Positions 1 to 5,916 of a stretch of DNA of 35,263 nucleotides are shown here, one piece after another. The stretch's first letter is position 1. Every line of letters begins with the position of its first letter. Source of the stretch: a virus. The stretch spans positions 1 to 35,263 of IMG/VR virus record IMGVR_UViG_3300020159_000861. The stretch is one strand, 5' to 3'. The notes under the pieces are model-generated. The model was not told the DNA's origin. It did no database searches and was given only the letters and a program-made list of their open reading frames with translations. The position numbers and the translations under genes are program-made.

Positions 1-11
1 AGGAGGATCTA

Positions 12-155
12 ATGGACGCGAAGAACCAGTACGCAGTGTTACTCGCTGACGTTGCGTTGTACGAGGACAGGGGCGAGCGCATCAAGCGGCTGGAGGAGGA
101 GAACGACGCAATGAGAGCGGATCTACTGCTGTGGCGTGAGCAGGAGGCCAAATGA
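12..155 (+). CDS. Small early protein, 47 aa, unknown function
   Basis: This ORF was found by eye because it is short. It opens with ATG seven bases after a perfect AGGAGG (1-6) and encodes a charged, mostly helical peptide with a central Glu/Arg-rich stretch (ERIKRLEEEND) that could form a short coiled coil. The stop overlaps the next start as ATGA, and its last codons lie in a GGAGGCCAAATGA junction that supplies the next gene's ribosome binding site, giving the C-terminus QEAK. If the contig is circular, its own start overlaps the stop of the ORF running off the right end (TAATG). I do not recognise a family. It is probably a real member of the early micro-gene series. Confidence 0.75.
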   Translation: MDAKNQYAVLLADVALYEDRGERIKRLEEENDAMRADLLLWREQEAK

Positions 156-352
156 AAGACAGCATCGCATTCATCTACGTCCACAAGACCAACGGAGTGG
201 TCCGAGTGGAGAGTTTGGATACAGCTAAACACATCGACGGCAATCCAGAGTGGAAGCACGTTTCGACGGTCAATGCTCTCTATATTTTAGAGAGTATTTT
301 GAGAGCGAAGGGCAAAGAGCGGAACCTAATCATCAAACACCTACTATCATGA
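152..352 (+). CDS. Small early protein, 66 aa, unknown function
   Basis: The ATG overlaps the previous stop by four bases and is served by the GGAGG at 143-147. The protein starts with a hydrophobic strand (SIAFIYVHK) followed by VVRVESL, then a helical, basic C-terminal half. This suggests a small alpha/beta fold, but there is no motif I can name. Its stop overlaps the start of the 170-aa gene as ATGA, so the three first genes are translationally coupled. Function unknown. Confidence 0.7.
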   Translation: MKDSIAFIYVHKTNGVVRVESLDTAKHIDGNPEWKHVSTVNALYILESILRAKGKERNLIIKHLLS

Positions 353-861
353 GTACACACATCAAAATCGAGAATCAGACAGAAGTGCCGGTATTGGTTG
401 CTCTTTTCGAGCAGCCCAAATGCAACGACCATCCGACACGCTCGGCTGTTCTCAAACCCGGCGAGAGCTGCGACTGGGGCAGCGGCTCCGTACCGCTAGG
501 CAACTACCAGTGCTATGCCGTTATGTCCGGTGACGCATCATCGCACGACGAGTGGGTGTGGCATTTTCCCGGCATTGCAGAGGTTGTCGCGCCTTTGGAA
601 CTAGGATTCAAACTCTGGCACGAGGGCGACATTGACTGGCTCAATCTTAAAGCCATGTCCGCTGACGACCTCAACGCTACGTTTGGATCTGCATACACCT
701 CGGCCAAGAGCAGCACGAAGAGCTGGAACGGAATGTCCTCCTGCATATTCCACATCCGCGGTGGCCCCTCCTGGGTCGAGGAAACCGAGCAGGTTGGGAT
801 CTGGAGGCCCAAGACTCTGGCGTACAACGGCGTTCAATCCACGCCCATGAAGAGCGAATAG
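349..861 (+). CDS. Hypothetical beta-rich protein, 170 aa
   Basis: The start at 349 is chosen over an upstream in-frame ATG (250) because it overlaps the preceding stop as ATGA, like its neighbours. The sequence alternates short hydrophobic strands and turns: HIKIENQTEVPVLVALFEQ, then VLKPGESCDWG, then VPLGNYQCYAV. It is rich in Trp, with a C-terminal segment around GGPSWVEETEQVGIW. The look is of a soluble beta-sandwich domain of the kind found in lectin-like or pore-forming folds, but that is an impression from strand pattern only. There is no signal peptide and no transmembrane helix. It is unusually large for this run of micro-genes and has no known partner nearby. Confidence 0.75.
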   Translation: MSTHIKIENQTEVPVLVALFEQPKCNDHPTRSAVLKPGESCDWGSGSVPLGNYQCYAVMSGDASSHDEWVWHFPGIAEVVAPLELGFKLWHEGDIDWLNLKAMSADDLNATFGSAYTSAKSSTKSWNGMSSCIFHIRGGPSWVEETEQVGIWRPKTLAYNGVQSTPMKSE

Positions 862-868
862 AAGACAA

Positions 869-1111
869 ATGACGCTGCTTCAAAAATTGGGGTTGACGAA
901 GGAGTCAATGGCGAAGATGGTGGGGCCTGTCACTCCGTTCAAAGATCCTAACCCCAGGGTCAATCGGCGGTGGGAGGCTGTTCCGACAGAAATTCGAGAG
1001 TCCATTCTCAAGGCTGATAAATCATTTACACTCAGAGAGTTGGCCAAGAAACACGACATCTCAATTACAAGCGTATGGAACATAAGGAAAAACAAAACAA
1101 ACAAACAATAG
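869..1111 (+). CDS. Small helix-turn-helix protein, 80 aa
   Basis: The C-terminal half contains a clear helix-turn-helix pattern: a first helix FTLRELAKKHD, a turn at IS, and a recognition helix ITSVWNIRKNK (about residues 52-76). This resembles homeodomain-like or transposase/Trp-repressor type DNA-binding domains. The N-terminus (to about residue 35) is Pro/Val-rich and probably disordered. The gene overlaps the 58-aa zinc-ribbon gene that begins at 1075. It is likely a DNA-binding regulator or replication accessory protein of the early region; the target is unknown. Confidence 0.72.
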   Translation: MTLLQKLGLTKESMAKMVGPVTPFKDPNPRVNRRWEAVPTEIRESILKADKSFTLRELAKKHDISITSVWNIRKNKTNKQ

Positions 1112-1251
1112 AGGAACTAGAACGATGGAAACTGTTATGTCACGAATTGGCCGCATGCTTGGGATGCGGATGCACAACTCAAACCGGCCTGTGTGTCCAG
1201 TGCCACAAAGCCCAGAAACGGTATCGAGCAGTCCAGATACCATTGCAATAG
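1075..1251 (+). CDS. Zinc-ribbon micro-protein, 58 aa, overlapping both neighbours
   Basis: This ORF was found by reading the frames between the two HTH genes. It starts ATGGAACATAAG, has a charged helix (TIEELERWKLLCHEL), and then a Cys-rich block: CLGCGC followed seven residues later by CVQCHK. These two Cys knuckles are typical of a small zinc ribbon. It overlaps the end of the preceding gene by 37 nt and stops at TAG 1249-1251. Because this frame looks like protein, the competing longer ORF starting at 1125 is probably not used upstream of 1299. No Shine-Dalgarno is evident. Function unknown; small zinc ribbons in phages often bind nucleic acid or protein. Confidence 0.6.
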   Translation: MEHKEKQNKQTIEELERWKLLCHELAACLGCGCTTQTGLCVQCHKAQKRYRAVQIPLQ

Positions 1252-1298
1252 CCAAGGCACCTAAACGCAAAACAAGAAAGCATCTCAAGTCAACATAC

Positions 1299-1676
1299 AT
1301 GAAAACCAACGACTCAATAGATAAGGTAAACGCTCTAAGGATTAAAGGTCTTACATACAAGGCTATCGGTGTAGAACTGAACATATCCAAGCAACGGGTG
1401 TTCCAGATCATCGCCGCCGGCAAGAAGCGGGATGAGGCCAGCCAGCAATGGACCGCGGGTCTCGGCTCTCGCAACACGAGCCTGATGAACAAACTCGGGA
1501 TCAAAGATAAGGCGACCGCTCTCCACGCAATCCAGGTTCGTGACATCGTCCCATTCAAGTGGCCCAACTTCGGGCTTCGATCCTACCACGATCTATGCGC
1601 GTGGCTCGAAACTGCTCCGATCGATTCCGGCATAGGTAGACACTGCCCGCATTGCGGCAAAACCTCTAAGCAATGA
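1299..1676 (+). CDS. HTH protein with sigma-region-4-like motif, 125 aa
   Basis: The frame is open from 1125, but the region 1125-1251 reads better as the zinc-ribbon gene, so the internal ATG at 1299 is preferred. Residues 7-37 (DKVNALRIKGLTYKAIGVEL then NISKQRVFQII) match the sigma-70 region 4 or homeodomain-like helix-turn-helix pattern in which a protein recognises when to bind DNA. The middle is basic and polar, and the C-terminus ends with a single CPHC pair, which may be half of a zinc site. The stop overlaps the next gene as ATGA. It could be a phage transcription regulator or a terminase-small-like DNA binder; the former fits its early position. Confidence 0.68.
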   Translation: MKTNDSIDKVNALRIKGLTYKAIGVELNISKQRVFQIIAAGKKRDEASQQWTAGLGSRNTSLMNKLGIKDKATALHAIQVRDIVPFKWPNFGLRSYHDLCAWLETAPIDSGIGRHCPHCGKTSKQ

Positions 1677-1933
1677 GCAAACACTCATACCCACTCGTCG
1701 AATCTATCAAGGTGGTCCATCTCTCAGATGGACGAACCATCCGAGTGCGGCGTGATCGAACAGACGAGAATCTAAAGACCACCTACGGAGATGGTGATAT
1801 CCACCTCACTTGCGTGTCACAGGCTCATGATCCCATCGAGATGATCAAGACTCTGGCCCGCTTGGAGAGTGTTCGATCCGTAGAACTGGTTGATTCAAAG
1901 GGCAATGGAATCGTAATCCACAAACAAAAATGA
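1673..1933 (+). CDS. Conserved-looking small early protein, 86 aa
   Basis: The start is fixed by an ATGA overlap with the upstream gene. Strands such as SIKVVHLSDGRTIRVRR and a C-terminal SVELVDSKGNGIVIH, around a helix (DPIEMIKTLARLESV), suggest a compact alpha/beta fold. No catalytic motif, Cys cluster or membrane segment is visible. It ends in an ATGA overlap with the next gene, so these proteins are probably made in similar amounts. Function unknown. Confidence 0.7.
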   Translation: MSKHSYPLVESIKVVHLSDGRTIRVRRDRTDENLKTTYGDGDIHLTCVSQAHDPIEMIKTLARLESVRSVELVDSKGNGIVIHKQK

Positions 1934-2175
1934 AACAGTCCTCAACACACGACCTAGTCAACGCGCTCAATATCATCTCAGCCCAACTCGACACCCCAGA
2001 TGGAATCCCCAATGCGCTCTGTGCAGAAGCCTCCCAACGTCTCCTTGAGCTGGTCCAGCTCACGAGCGACCTCACAGCGCACATCATCTCCAATCCTGTG
2101 CATCACGGTCGATGTAACGCCAAGACCAAGGGGAACTACTGCAATTGTATCTTGGCACGCCTCATCACCACATGA
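1930..2175 (+). CDS. Small early protein with His/Cys-rich C-terminus, 81 aa
   Basis: The ATG overlaps the upstream stop. The first 55 residues form amphipathic helices (DLVNALNIISAQL, ASQRLLELVQLTSDLTAHI). The C-terminal part carries HHGRCNAKTKGNYCNCILAR, whose His and three Cys residues could bind a metal ion. The helical bundle plus metal-site layout is unlike the neighbouring genes. The stop overlaps the next ATG as ATGA. I do not recognise a family. Confidence 0.68.
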   Translation: MKQSSTHDLVNALNIISAQLDTPDGIPNALCAEASQRLLELVQLTSDLTAHIISNPVHHGRCNAKTKGNYCNCILARLITT

Positions 2176-2429
2176 AGACCCCAAGACAAGAGCAACCTTG
2201 GTACGAATCCCGCCTGCTAAATAACAAGAAGCCAAGCCCCATCACCGATGAGGAACGCACCATCCTCACCGATGAGAACCGCCGGCTCATCGAACAGTCA
2301 GCCAAGATAATCGAGTGGGGAATTACTAAAGGCTGGATCGCATACCCCGAACCCCCCGAACGTCGCATATGGAAATTACCGCAACTCAATCAACCTCCCG
2401 GTTTATCAATCGAACCAACCCAGGAGTAG
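2172..2429 (+). CDS. Small early protein, 85 aa, unknown function
   Basis: The start at 2172 is chosen for the ATGA overlap; an upstream in-frame ATG at 2145 would overlap the previous gene further. The protein is hydrophilic, with a central helix rich in Glu/Arg (TDEERTILTDENRRLIEQ) followed by AKIIEWGITKGWI and a Pro-rich tail. The tail region is also read in another frame by the following gene (61-nt overlap). No motif identifies it. Confidence 0.62.
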   Translation: MKTPRQEQPWYESRLLNNKKPSPITDEERTILTDENRRLIEQSAKIIEWGITKGWIAYPEPPERRIWKLPQLNQPPGLSIEPTQE

Positions 2430-2569
2430 TAGTCACAGTCCTTCATGTTGGCCAGTATCGGCTCGCAGAACTCAGAGCACCCGTCATTGTCTACCAGAGA
2501 GACAACAGGATTTATGTTCGCCTCACCTCGGAATTCCACACCAAGTTCAAACCCTATGAAGAAAGCTAA
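2369..2569 (+). CDS. Small beta-rich early protein, 66 aa
   Basis: The sequence is dominated by beta strands: VVVTVLHVGQYRLAELR and VIVYQRDNRIYVRL. It ends with a charged tail, giving the look of a small SH3-like barrel. Its ATG lies 61 nt inside the upstream gene, with no good later Met, so either the overlap is real or a non-ATG start is used. It overlaps the following 41-aa gene by 14 nt. Function unknown. Confidence 0.58.
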   Translation: MEITATQSTSRFINRTNPGVVVTVLHVGQYRLAELRAPVIVYQRDNRIYVRLTSEFHTKFKPYEES

Positions 2570-2681
2570 GTCCAAGACCGCCAAGCCCTACGCCGCCAAG
2601 CCCAGCACCAAGAAGATAGGCACCTACACCGCCAAGACCCAAGCCATCAAACGACTGATGAAGATCGACAAAATGAAGTAG
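2556..2681 (+). CDS. Very basic Lys/Ala-rich peptide, 41 aa
   Basis: This short ORF encodes repeated K-A-K/P units (KKAKSKTAKPYAAKPSTKK) and ends RLMKIDKMK. Nearly a third of its residues are lysine, a composition typical of small nucleic-acid-binding or DNA-compacting peptides. The start ATG at 2556 is inside the tail of the upstream gene. It could be a phage histone-like peptide, but only composition supports that. The next gene begins after a 35-nt gap containing the leader CAAACAAACAACGAC with no Shine-Dalgarno. Confidence 0.55.
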   Translation: MKKAKSKTAKPYAAKPSTKKIGTYTAKTQAIKRLMKIDKMK

Positions 2682-2716
2682 CCCCCCACAACGATCGGTC
2701 CCAAACAAACAACGAC

Positions 2717-4510
2717 ATGACACCGCACCAACGTGCGGCCCTTTGGCTTTCCAAGGTGCCGCCAGCCGTCTCTGGCCAGTCCGGCCACTCAGCTACCTAC
2801 ACCGCCGCCGTGGGCCTCGTACACGGTTTCCAGCTATCCGAGGGTGACGCTATTGGCCTGCTCTCCAGCTGGAATCAATCCTGCCAACCCCCGTGGACCG
2901 ATCGCGAACTCATCCACAAGATCCGCGAGGCCGCTTCCAAGTCCCACTCCAAGCCAGCCGGCCATCTCCTTCAGTCTGGATCCGCACCCTCCACCGCTCC
3001 ATTCGATATCACCAAGGTCTCATTCAAGCGACCGTCGCCACCCATACCAACCACCCCTCCCGATCCTCAAGCCAGCGAGTTCAAGCGGTTCCTGCAAGCC
3101 GCCTTCGCTCCCACCGAGGTGGTCTGCATCTGCGACTCCGTCGAGGAGGGTAGGCCAGTCAGTGCTGGATCATTCATTCCCATCGAGGAATGGATCGCCC
3201 GCTTCGATGATCCGGCATCCCGCATCCTCTCACAGGAACGCGAGGGGATCTTCGTACGCATCAATCCCTTCAAGCCCAACCTCTACAGCGGCTCCGACAA
3301 CGACATCAGCGCGTACCGCCATGTCCTGGTCGAGTTCGATGACAAGCCCAAGCCCGAGCAGGAGAAGCTCTTCCGCGATTCTGGCCTACCCATCACCGTA
3401 CTCATCGACTCCGGTGGCAAGTCCATCCATGCCTGGGTCCGCGTCGATGCACCCAGCCGCAAAGAATGGGACGCCCGCCGGGATCTCATCTACTCGCTCA
3501 TCCCCGGAGTGGATGCTAAGAACAAGAACCCATCGCGCTACTCCCGGCTCCCAGGCGCATGGCGTAGTCCCACCTCGCAGCAACGGTTGCTGGCCACTAA
3601 CCTCGGCTCCGCTTCATGGGAAGACTACCTCACCTCACGCGAGTCCGATGACGACAAGTCCACGGTGGTCTCGATCAAAGACCTCATCAACTTTGATCCC
3701 GACAACGATCCCGACAACCTGATCGGCAAACGCTGGCTCACCCGCGGATCCTCCATGATCATCAGCGGTGGTACCGGTATCGGGAAGTCCAGCCTCATGA
3801 TGCAGATCGTCATCCGATGGTGCCTCGGCCTCGACTTCTTCGGGATCAAGCCGGTGAAGCCACTCAAGATCGGGGTCATCCAGGCCGAGAACGACAAGGG
3901 CGACCTCGCCGAGGCGTTCCGCGGGGTGGTCAAAGGACTCAACATGAGCGTCAGCGACATCGCTATCCTTCAAGAGAACCTCCACTTCCGCACCGAGGCC
4001 GTCCGCACAGGCGATCAGTTCCTCGCCTACGCCCGCCGGTTCATCCACAAATCCAAGCTCGATGTCATCGTGGCCGATCCTCTGTTCTCCTACTTCGGCG
4101 GTGATCTCAGCGACCAAGGCGAGGTCAGTGTCTTCCTTCGCAACAAACTCCAGCCCATCCTACACGAGACCAAGGTCGCTTGGATCTGGATGCACCATGT
4201 CGCCAAGCCTCAGCGCAAGGAAAGCAATGAACCACTCACCACAATGGAGCTGGCCCACTCAGGCTTCGGATCCAGCGAGCTTGCCAATTGGGCGCGGGAG
4301 ATAGCCGTTCTCCATGAGGTAGGCCAATCGAAGCCTCGACGCTTCCAGTTGGCCTTCTGCAAGCGGGGATCGCGGCTCCAGTCTAGCTCGCTTCATCTTC
4401 AGCACGCTCCCAGCGGTATCGTATGGGGGCAGTGGAACCCGATGATGATGACCGGGGCGCAACTGAAGGAGCCTCAACCACCTTCCCGTCATCCAAGGCG
4501 TCGCGCATAG
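2717..4510 (+). CDS. Primase-helicase: AEP-like primase fused to RecA-like (RepA-type) ATPase
   Basis: 597 aa. An N-terminal PriCT-like helical module (about residues 1-80; WTDRELIHKIREAASK) is followed by a region with archaeo-eukaryotic primase hallmarks: VEFDDK at 205-210, a GGKSIHAWV strand at 233-241 and SRYSRLPGAWR at 273-283. The C-terminal half is a RecA/RepA-type ATPase with Walker A GGTGIGKSS (351-359), QAEND at 389-393 and Walker B VIVADPLFSYF (D454). Such fusions prime and unwind DNA at replication forks, and this is the only replicative helicase/primase in the genome. It closes the early + strand run. The last 128 nt overlap the oppositely oriented gene at 4383-4985. The gene is visibly C-rich on its coding strand, in contrast to the G-rich terminase and portal genes. 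Confidence 0.88.
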   Translation: MTPHQRAALWLSKVPPAVSGQSGHSATYTAAVGLVHGFQLSEGDAIGLLSSWNQSCQPPWTDRELIHKIREAASKSHSKPAGHLLQSGSAPSTAPFDITKVSFKRPSPPIPTTPPDPQASEFKRFLQAAFAPTEVVCICDSVEEGRPVSAGSFIPIEEWIARFDDPASRILSQEREGIFVRINPFKPNLYSGSDNDISAYRHVLVEFDDKPKPEQEKLFRDSGLPITVLIDSGGKSIHAWVRVDAPSRKEWDARRDLIYSLIPGVDAKNKNPSRYSRLPGAWRSPTSQQRLLATNLGSASWEDYLTSRESDDDKSTVVSIKDLINFDPDNDPDNLIGKRWLTRGSSMIISGGTGIGKSSLMMQIVIRWCLGLDFFGIKPVKPLKIGVIQAENDKGDLAEAFRGVVKGLNMSVSDIAILQENLHFRTEAVRTGDQFLAYARRFIHKSKLDVIVADPLFSYFGGDLSDQGEVSVFLRNKLQPILHETKVAWIWMHHVAKPQRKESNEPLTTMELAHSGFGSSELANWAREIAVLHEVGQSKPRRFQLAFCKRGSRLQSSSLHLQHAPSGIVWGQWNPMMMTGAQLKEPQPPSRHPRRRA

Positions 4511-4985
4511 CCTTGAACCAATCCTCTCCATCAGCCGCTTTCTCTTCGGGGGGAGCGGCTTGTTGCTGCTCGGGCTTAGGCTCCGAATCATCCTCCGAGT
4601 CGGCCACTTCCTCATTCTTCCTTCCACCCTTGCGCCGGCGCAACGACACCATCTCGTTCTTCACCTTCCGAAGCTCCGATCTCAATGACGATATATCACG
4701 CTTCAACTCCGTAACAACACTCATCAATAGTGATATCTTGTCCACCTCCTCGGCAGGAACCCAATCACATCCACGCCACTGCCTATGAATACGATCGTAT
4801 ATCAACACCGCGCTCTTCAGGTGGCGCATCGAATCAAACGCACGAATCGCACGGCCCAATTCACACCTCAGATTCTCGCGGATGTAGGCCACAACCTCGG
4901 ACCTCGTGGGATCGGCATCGTGCCGCATCGGCGGCGTCAGCCGGAACATGGCGCGTAACGTGGAACCGTTCTCTAAGTAACTCAT
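4383..4985 (-). CDS. Coiled-coil protein, 200 aa, convergent with primase-helicase
   Basis: Residues 1-80 look globular, with VVAYIRENLRCELGRAIRAF and LIYDRIHRQWRGCDWVP. Residues about 82-120 form a coiled coil (SLLMSVVTELKRDISSLRSE and on), followed by a basic patch (RRRKGGRK) and an acidic, Gln/Ala/Pro-rich linker. A final helix contains WFKAMRDALDDGK. The protein-like composition supports the - strand call although its last 42 codons lie opposite the primase-helicase 3' end. A candidate promoter (4995-5023) sits directly upstream. As the only product read away from the repeat region in this direction, it may be a replication-initiation or regulatory protein; that is inference. No family is recognised. 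Confidence 0.75.
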   Translation of the reverse strand: MSYLENGSTLRAMFRLTPPMRHDADPTRSEVVAYIRENLRCELGRAIRAFDSMRHLKSAVLIYDRIHRQWRGCDWVPAEEVDKISLLMSVVTELKRDISSLRSELRKVKNEMVSLRRRKGGRKNEEVADSEDDSEPKPEQQQAAPPEEKAADGEDWFKAMRDALDDGKVVEAPSVAPRSSSSGSTAPIRYRWERAEDEAS

Positions 4986-4994
4986 GAGAGAACC

Positions 4995-5023
4995 AAGGTA
5001 GCTTCTACCAGGACACCCGTCAA
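4995..5023 (-). promoter_or_regulatory. Candidate sigma70-type promoter for the 200-aa gene
   Basis: Read on the - strand, TTGACG (5023-5018) is followed after exactly 17 bases by TACCTT (5000-4995). Transcription would begin a few bases before the ATG at 4985, giving an almost leaderless mRNA. The spacer contains GGTGTCC, a half-site of the inverted repeats at 5514 and 5560. The -10 is only a moderate match, so this is a candidate. Confidence 0.35.
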
Positions 5024-5080
5024 GTATCCGAAAGGAACTTCAGACTACGGTAGCACAAAGTTCCCAGCCCCCCCCGCTAT

Positions 5081-5120
5081 CTCCCCTAAAAGGGAGTTCC
5101 ATACTCCCTTAAAAGGGAGT
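5081..5120. repeat. Two tandem quasi-palindromes (CTCCC..AAAA..GGGAG)
   Basis: The first element (5081-5096) has CTCCC and GGGAG arms around CTAAAA. The second (5103-5120) reads ACTCCCTT-AA-AAGGGAGT, a perfect 8-bp inverted repeat. Both share the string AAAAGGGAGT. They stand just before a 64-nt hairpin in the gene-free region, so they may be protein-binding or strand-opening elements of an origin. They lack a T-run suited to a normal terminator. Confidence 0.6.
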
Positions 5121-5184
5121 CAATAAATGCATCGCCGCTACGCTCTTGGGGGACTTACGCCCCCCGCGGCGGCGGCATTTATTG
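5121..5184. other. 64-nt imperfect hairpin, candidate replication-origin structure
   Basis: Outer arms CAATAAATGC (5121-5130) and GCATTTATTG (5175-5184) are perfect complements. Inside them CGCCGC (5133-5138) pairs with GCGGCG (5166-5171 or 5169-5174), and GGGGG (5148-5152) can pair with CCCCC (5160-5164). The result is a long cruciform-capable element with AT-rich outer arms and a GC-rich core. It follows two tandem palindromes, and the G/C bias of the + strand appears to switch here from C-rich to G-rich. A role in replication initiation is inference; an RNA hairpin is the alternative. Confidence 0.5.
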
Positions 5185-5360
5185 TGAACCCCGACTGATT
5201 GCGAAGTATCAGGTTGGTGGTGGTTGTGGTGGTGGATCGGGGATGTGGATTGCTGGAGCTGGGAGGGGCCTAGGAGCGCGTTTGATGGTGGAAGTGACCT
5301 TGGATCCGGAACGGGGGTATCGAACGCTTAAAACAGGATTGCTTGGTTTGGCCTACTCGA
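5185..5360. other. Gene-free, G-rich segment with G-quadruplex-prone GG repeats
   Basis: I see no convincing coding frame here. At 5212-5235 the + strand is almost entirely GG doublets separated by T or TTGT, enough for a two-tetrad G-quadruplex. The rest is G-rich and featureless. It forms the left part of the control region between divergently arranged - strand blocks. Confidence 0.4.
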
Positions 5361-5457
5361 CCGCACCATGATTCCGAATTTCCCGATTCCCGATTCTGGG
5401 ATTCCGAATTCCGAAATCCGTATGGCATATGGGAAATCTGGAATACCGCACCATGAG
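5361..5457. repeat. Cluster of short direct repeats (CCGCACCATGA, ATTCCGAATT, GATTCC)
   Basis: CCGCACCATGA occurs at 5361-5371 and again at 5447-5457, bracketing the cluster. Between them ATTCCGAATT appears at 5371-5380 and 5401-5410, exactly 30 bp apart, with further copies of CGATTCC at 5384-5396. The 30-bp spacing is close to three helical turns, so proteins bound at the two copies would face the same side. The cluster resembles iterons of replication origins, but no initiator is identified. Confidence 0.5.
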
Positions 5458-5513
5458 GTTGCGGGTCCGCGGGGGCGCACATGGGGGGGCACATGAGCCG
5501 GTGTAACGGGGAC

Positions 5514-5528
5514 GGACACGAAGTGTCC
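5514..5528. promoter_or_regulatory. Inverted repeat A: GGACAC-GAA-GTGTCC, operator-like
   Basis: This is a perfect 6-bp inverted repeat with a 3-bp spacer. The same architecture and nearly the same arms recur at 5560-5574 and 7733-7749. The size and symmetry suit a homodimeric HTH regulator. It lies 46 bp centre to centre from repeat B, with the motif GTTCTATGTAA (5538-5548) between them. Confidence 0.5.
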
Positions 5529-5559
5529 TACCTCGGAGTTCTATGTAAATAGCGGGGTG

Positions 5560-5574
5560 GGACATGGGATGTCC
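5560..5574. promoter_or_regulatory. Inverted repeat B: GGACAT-GGG-ATGTCC, operator-like
   Basis: The arms are perfect and differ from repeat A at only one symmetric position. The surrounding 31 bp (5552-5582) match 7726-7756 at 26 of 31 positions, so this is a dispersed element and not a chance palindrome. An ORF reading through it from 5557 is judged non-coding. Confidence 0.5.
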
Positions 5575-5645
5575 GATGGGGTACCTGGTCGCATAGTGTT
5601 AAATCGGAATGGGAACTATTGGCAAAGGAAGGGGGACCAAAGGGG

Positions 5646-5736
5646 GACCGGACTAGGGACCGACACTAGGAAGGAAGGGGACCGACACACTAGGGACCGA
5701 CACACTAGGGGGGACATTGGCCAACTAGGAAGGAAG
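5646..5736. repeat. Tandem direct repeats (GGGACCGACAC(AC)TAGG), iteron-like
   Basis: GGGACCGACACTAGG begins at 5656, and GGGACCGACACACTAGG begins at 5678 and again at 5693. In addition ACTAGGAAGGAAG occurs at 5665-5677 and 5724-5736. The units are adjacent, close to identical and sit in the gene-free region just before the terminator at 5772. They may be iterons or an array for a regulator; the sequence is too G-rich and stop-poor in one frame by composition only. Confidence 0.5.
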
Positions 5737-5771
5737 AGCGGCAAGCGGGGCGTCGGTACTATCGGGGCAAC

Positions 5772-5801
5772 AAAAAACCCCGTAGGGGTGAACCTACGGG
5801 G
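5772..5801 (-). terminator. Strong intrinsic terminator of the - strand gene cluster
   Basis: Read on the - strand, a perfect 9-bp stem CCCCGTAGG / CCTACGGGG (5801-5793 and 5786-5778) with a six-base loop is followed by TTTTTT (5777-5772). It lies just downstream of the 31-aa gene and would stop transcription coming from 7570, protecting the repeat region from read-through. Confidence 0.9.
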
Positions 5802-5820
5802 CGGAGTGGGGGTGATTGGA

Positions 5821-5916
5821 TTACTTGCCGTTGCCCGCTAGGGCACTAAGGACAAGCAATAGGGTGAACAGCAAACACAGGGCTAAATAGCCCAAGACAC
5901 GAAGTAAGGGCTTCAA
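5821..5916 (-). CDS. Single-span membrane micropeptide, 31 aa (TTG start)
   Basis: This tiny ORF starts with TTG, overlaps the upstream stop as TTGA and is preceded by GGGAGGAATC, a good Shine-Dalgarno. The peptide begins MKPLLRVLGYL and continues into a Leu-rich hydrophobic helix (about residues 8-26), with basic residues on the N-terminal side and a short polar tail ending GNGK. It is a likely inner-membrane peptide with its N-terminus in the cytoplasm. It resembles the 37-aa peptide at 7239-7352 in its MKPL start, size and single helix. Candidates for such peptides include holin-like, superinfection-exclusion or host-membrane-modifying factors. It is the last gene before the terminator. 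Confidence 0.7.
   Translation of the reverse strand: MKPLLRVLGYLALCLLFTLLLVLSALAGNGK

Noticed and set aside
1125-1298. N-terminal extension of the sigma-like HTH gene
   Set aside because: This part overlaps the zinc-ribbon frame, which looks more like real protein, so the start at 1299 is preferred.
2733-3722. 329-aa ORF overlapping the primase-helicase in another frame
   Set aside because: It is dominated by Ser, Pro and Arg from out-of-frame C-rich codons; the main frame has clear motifs.
5557-5841. 94-aa + strand ORF in the gene-free region
   Set aside because: It reads through the tandem repeats, inverted repeat B and the terminator hairpin, and its residues are mostly Gly, Arg and Thr from repeat DNA. 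It is better explained as non-coding.
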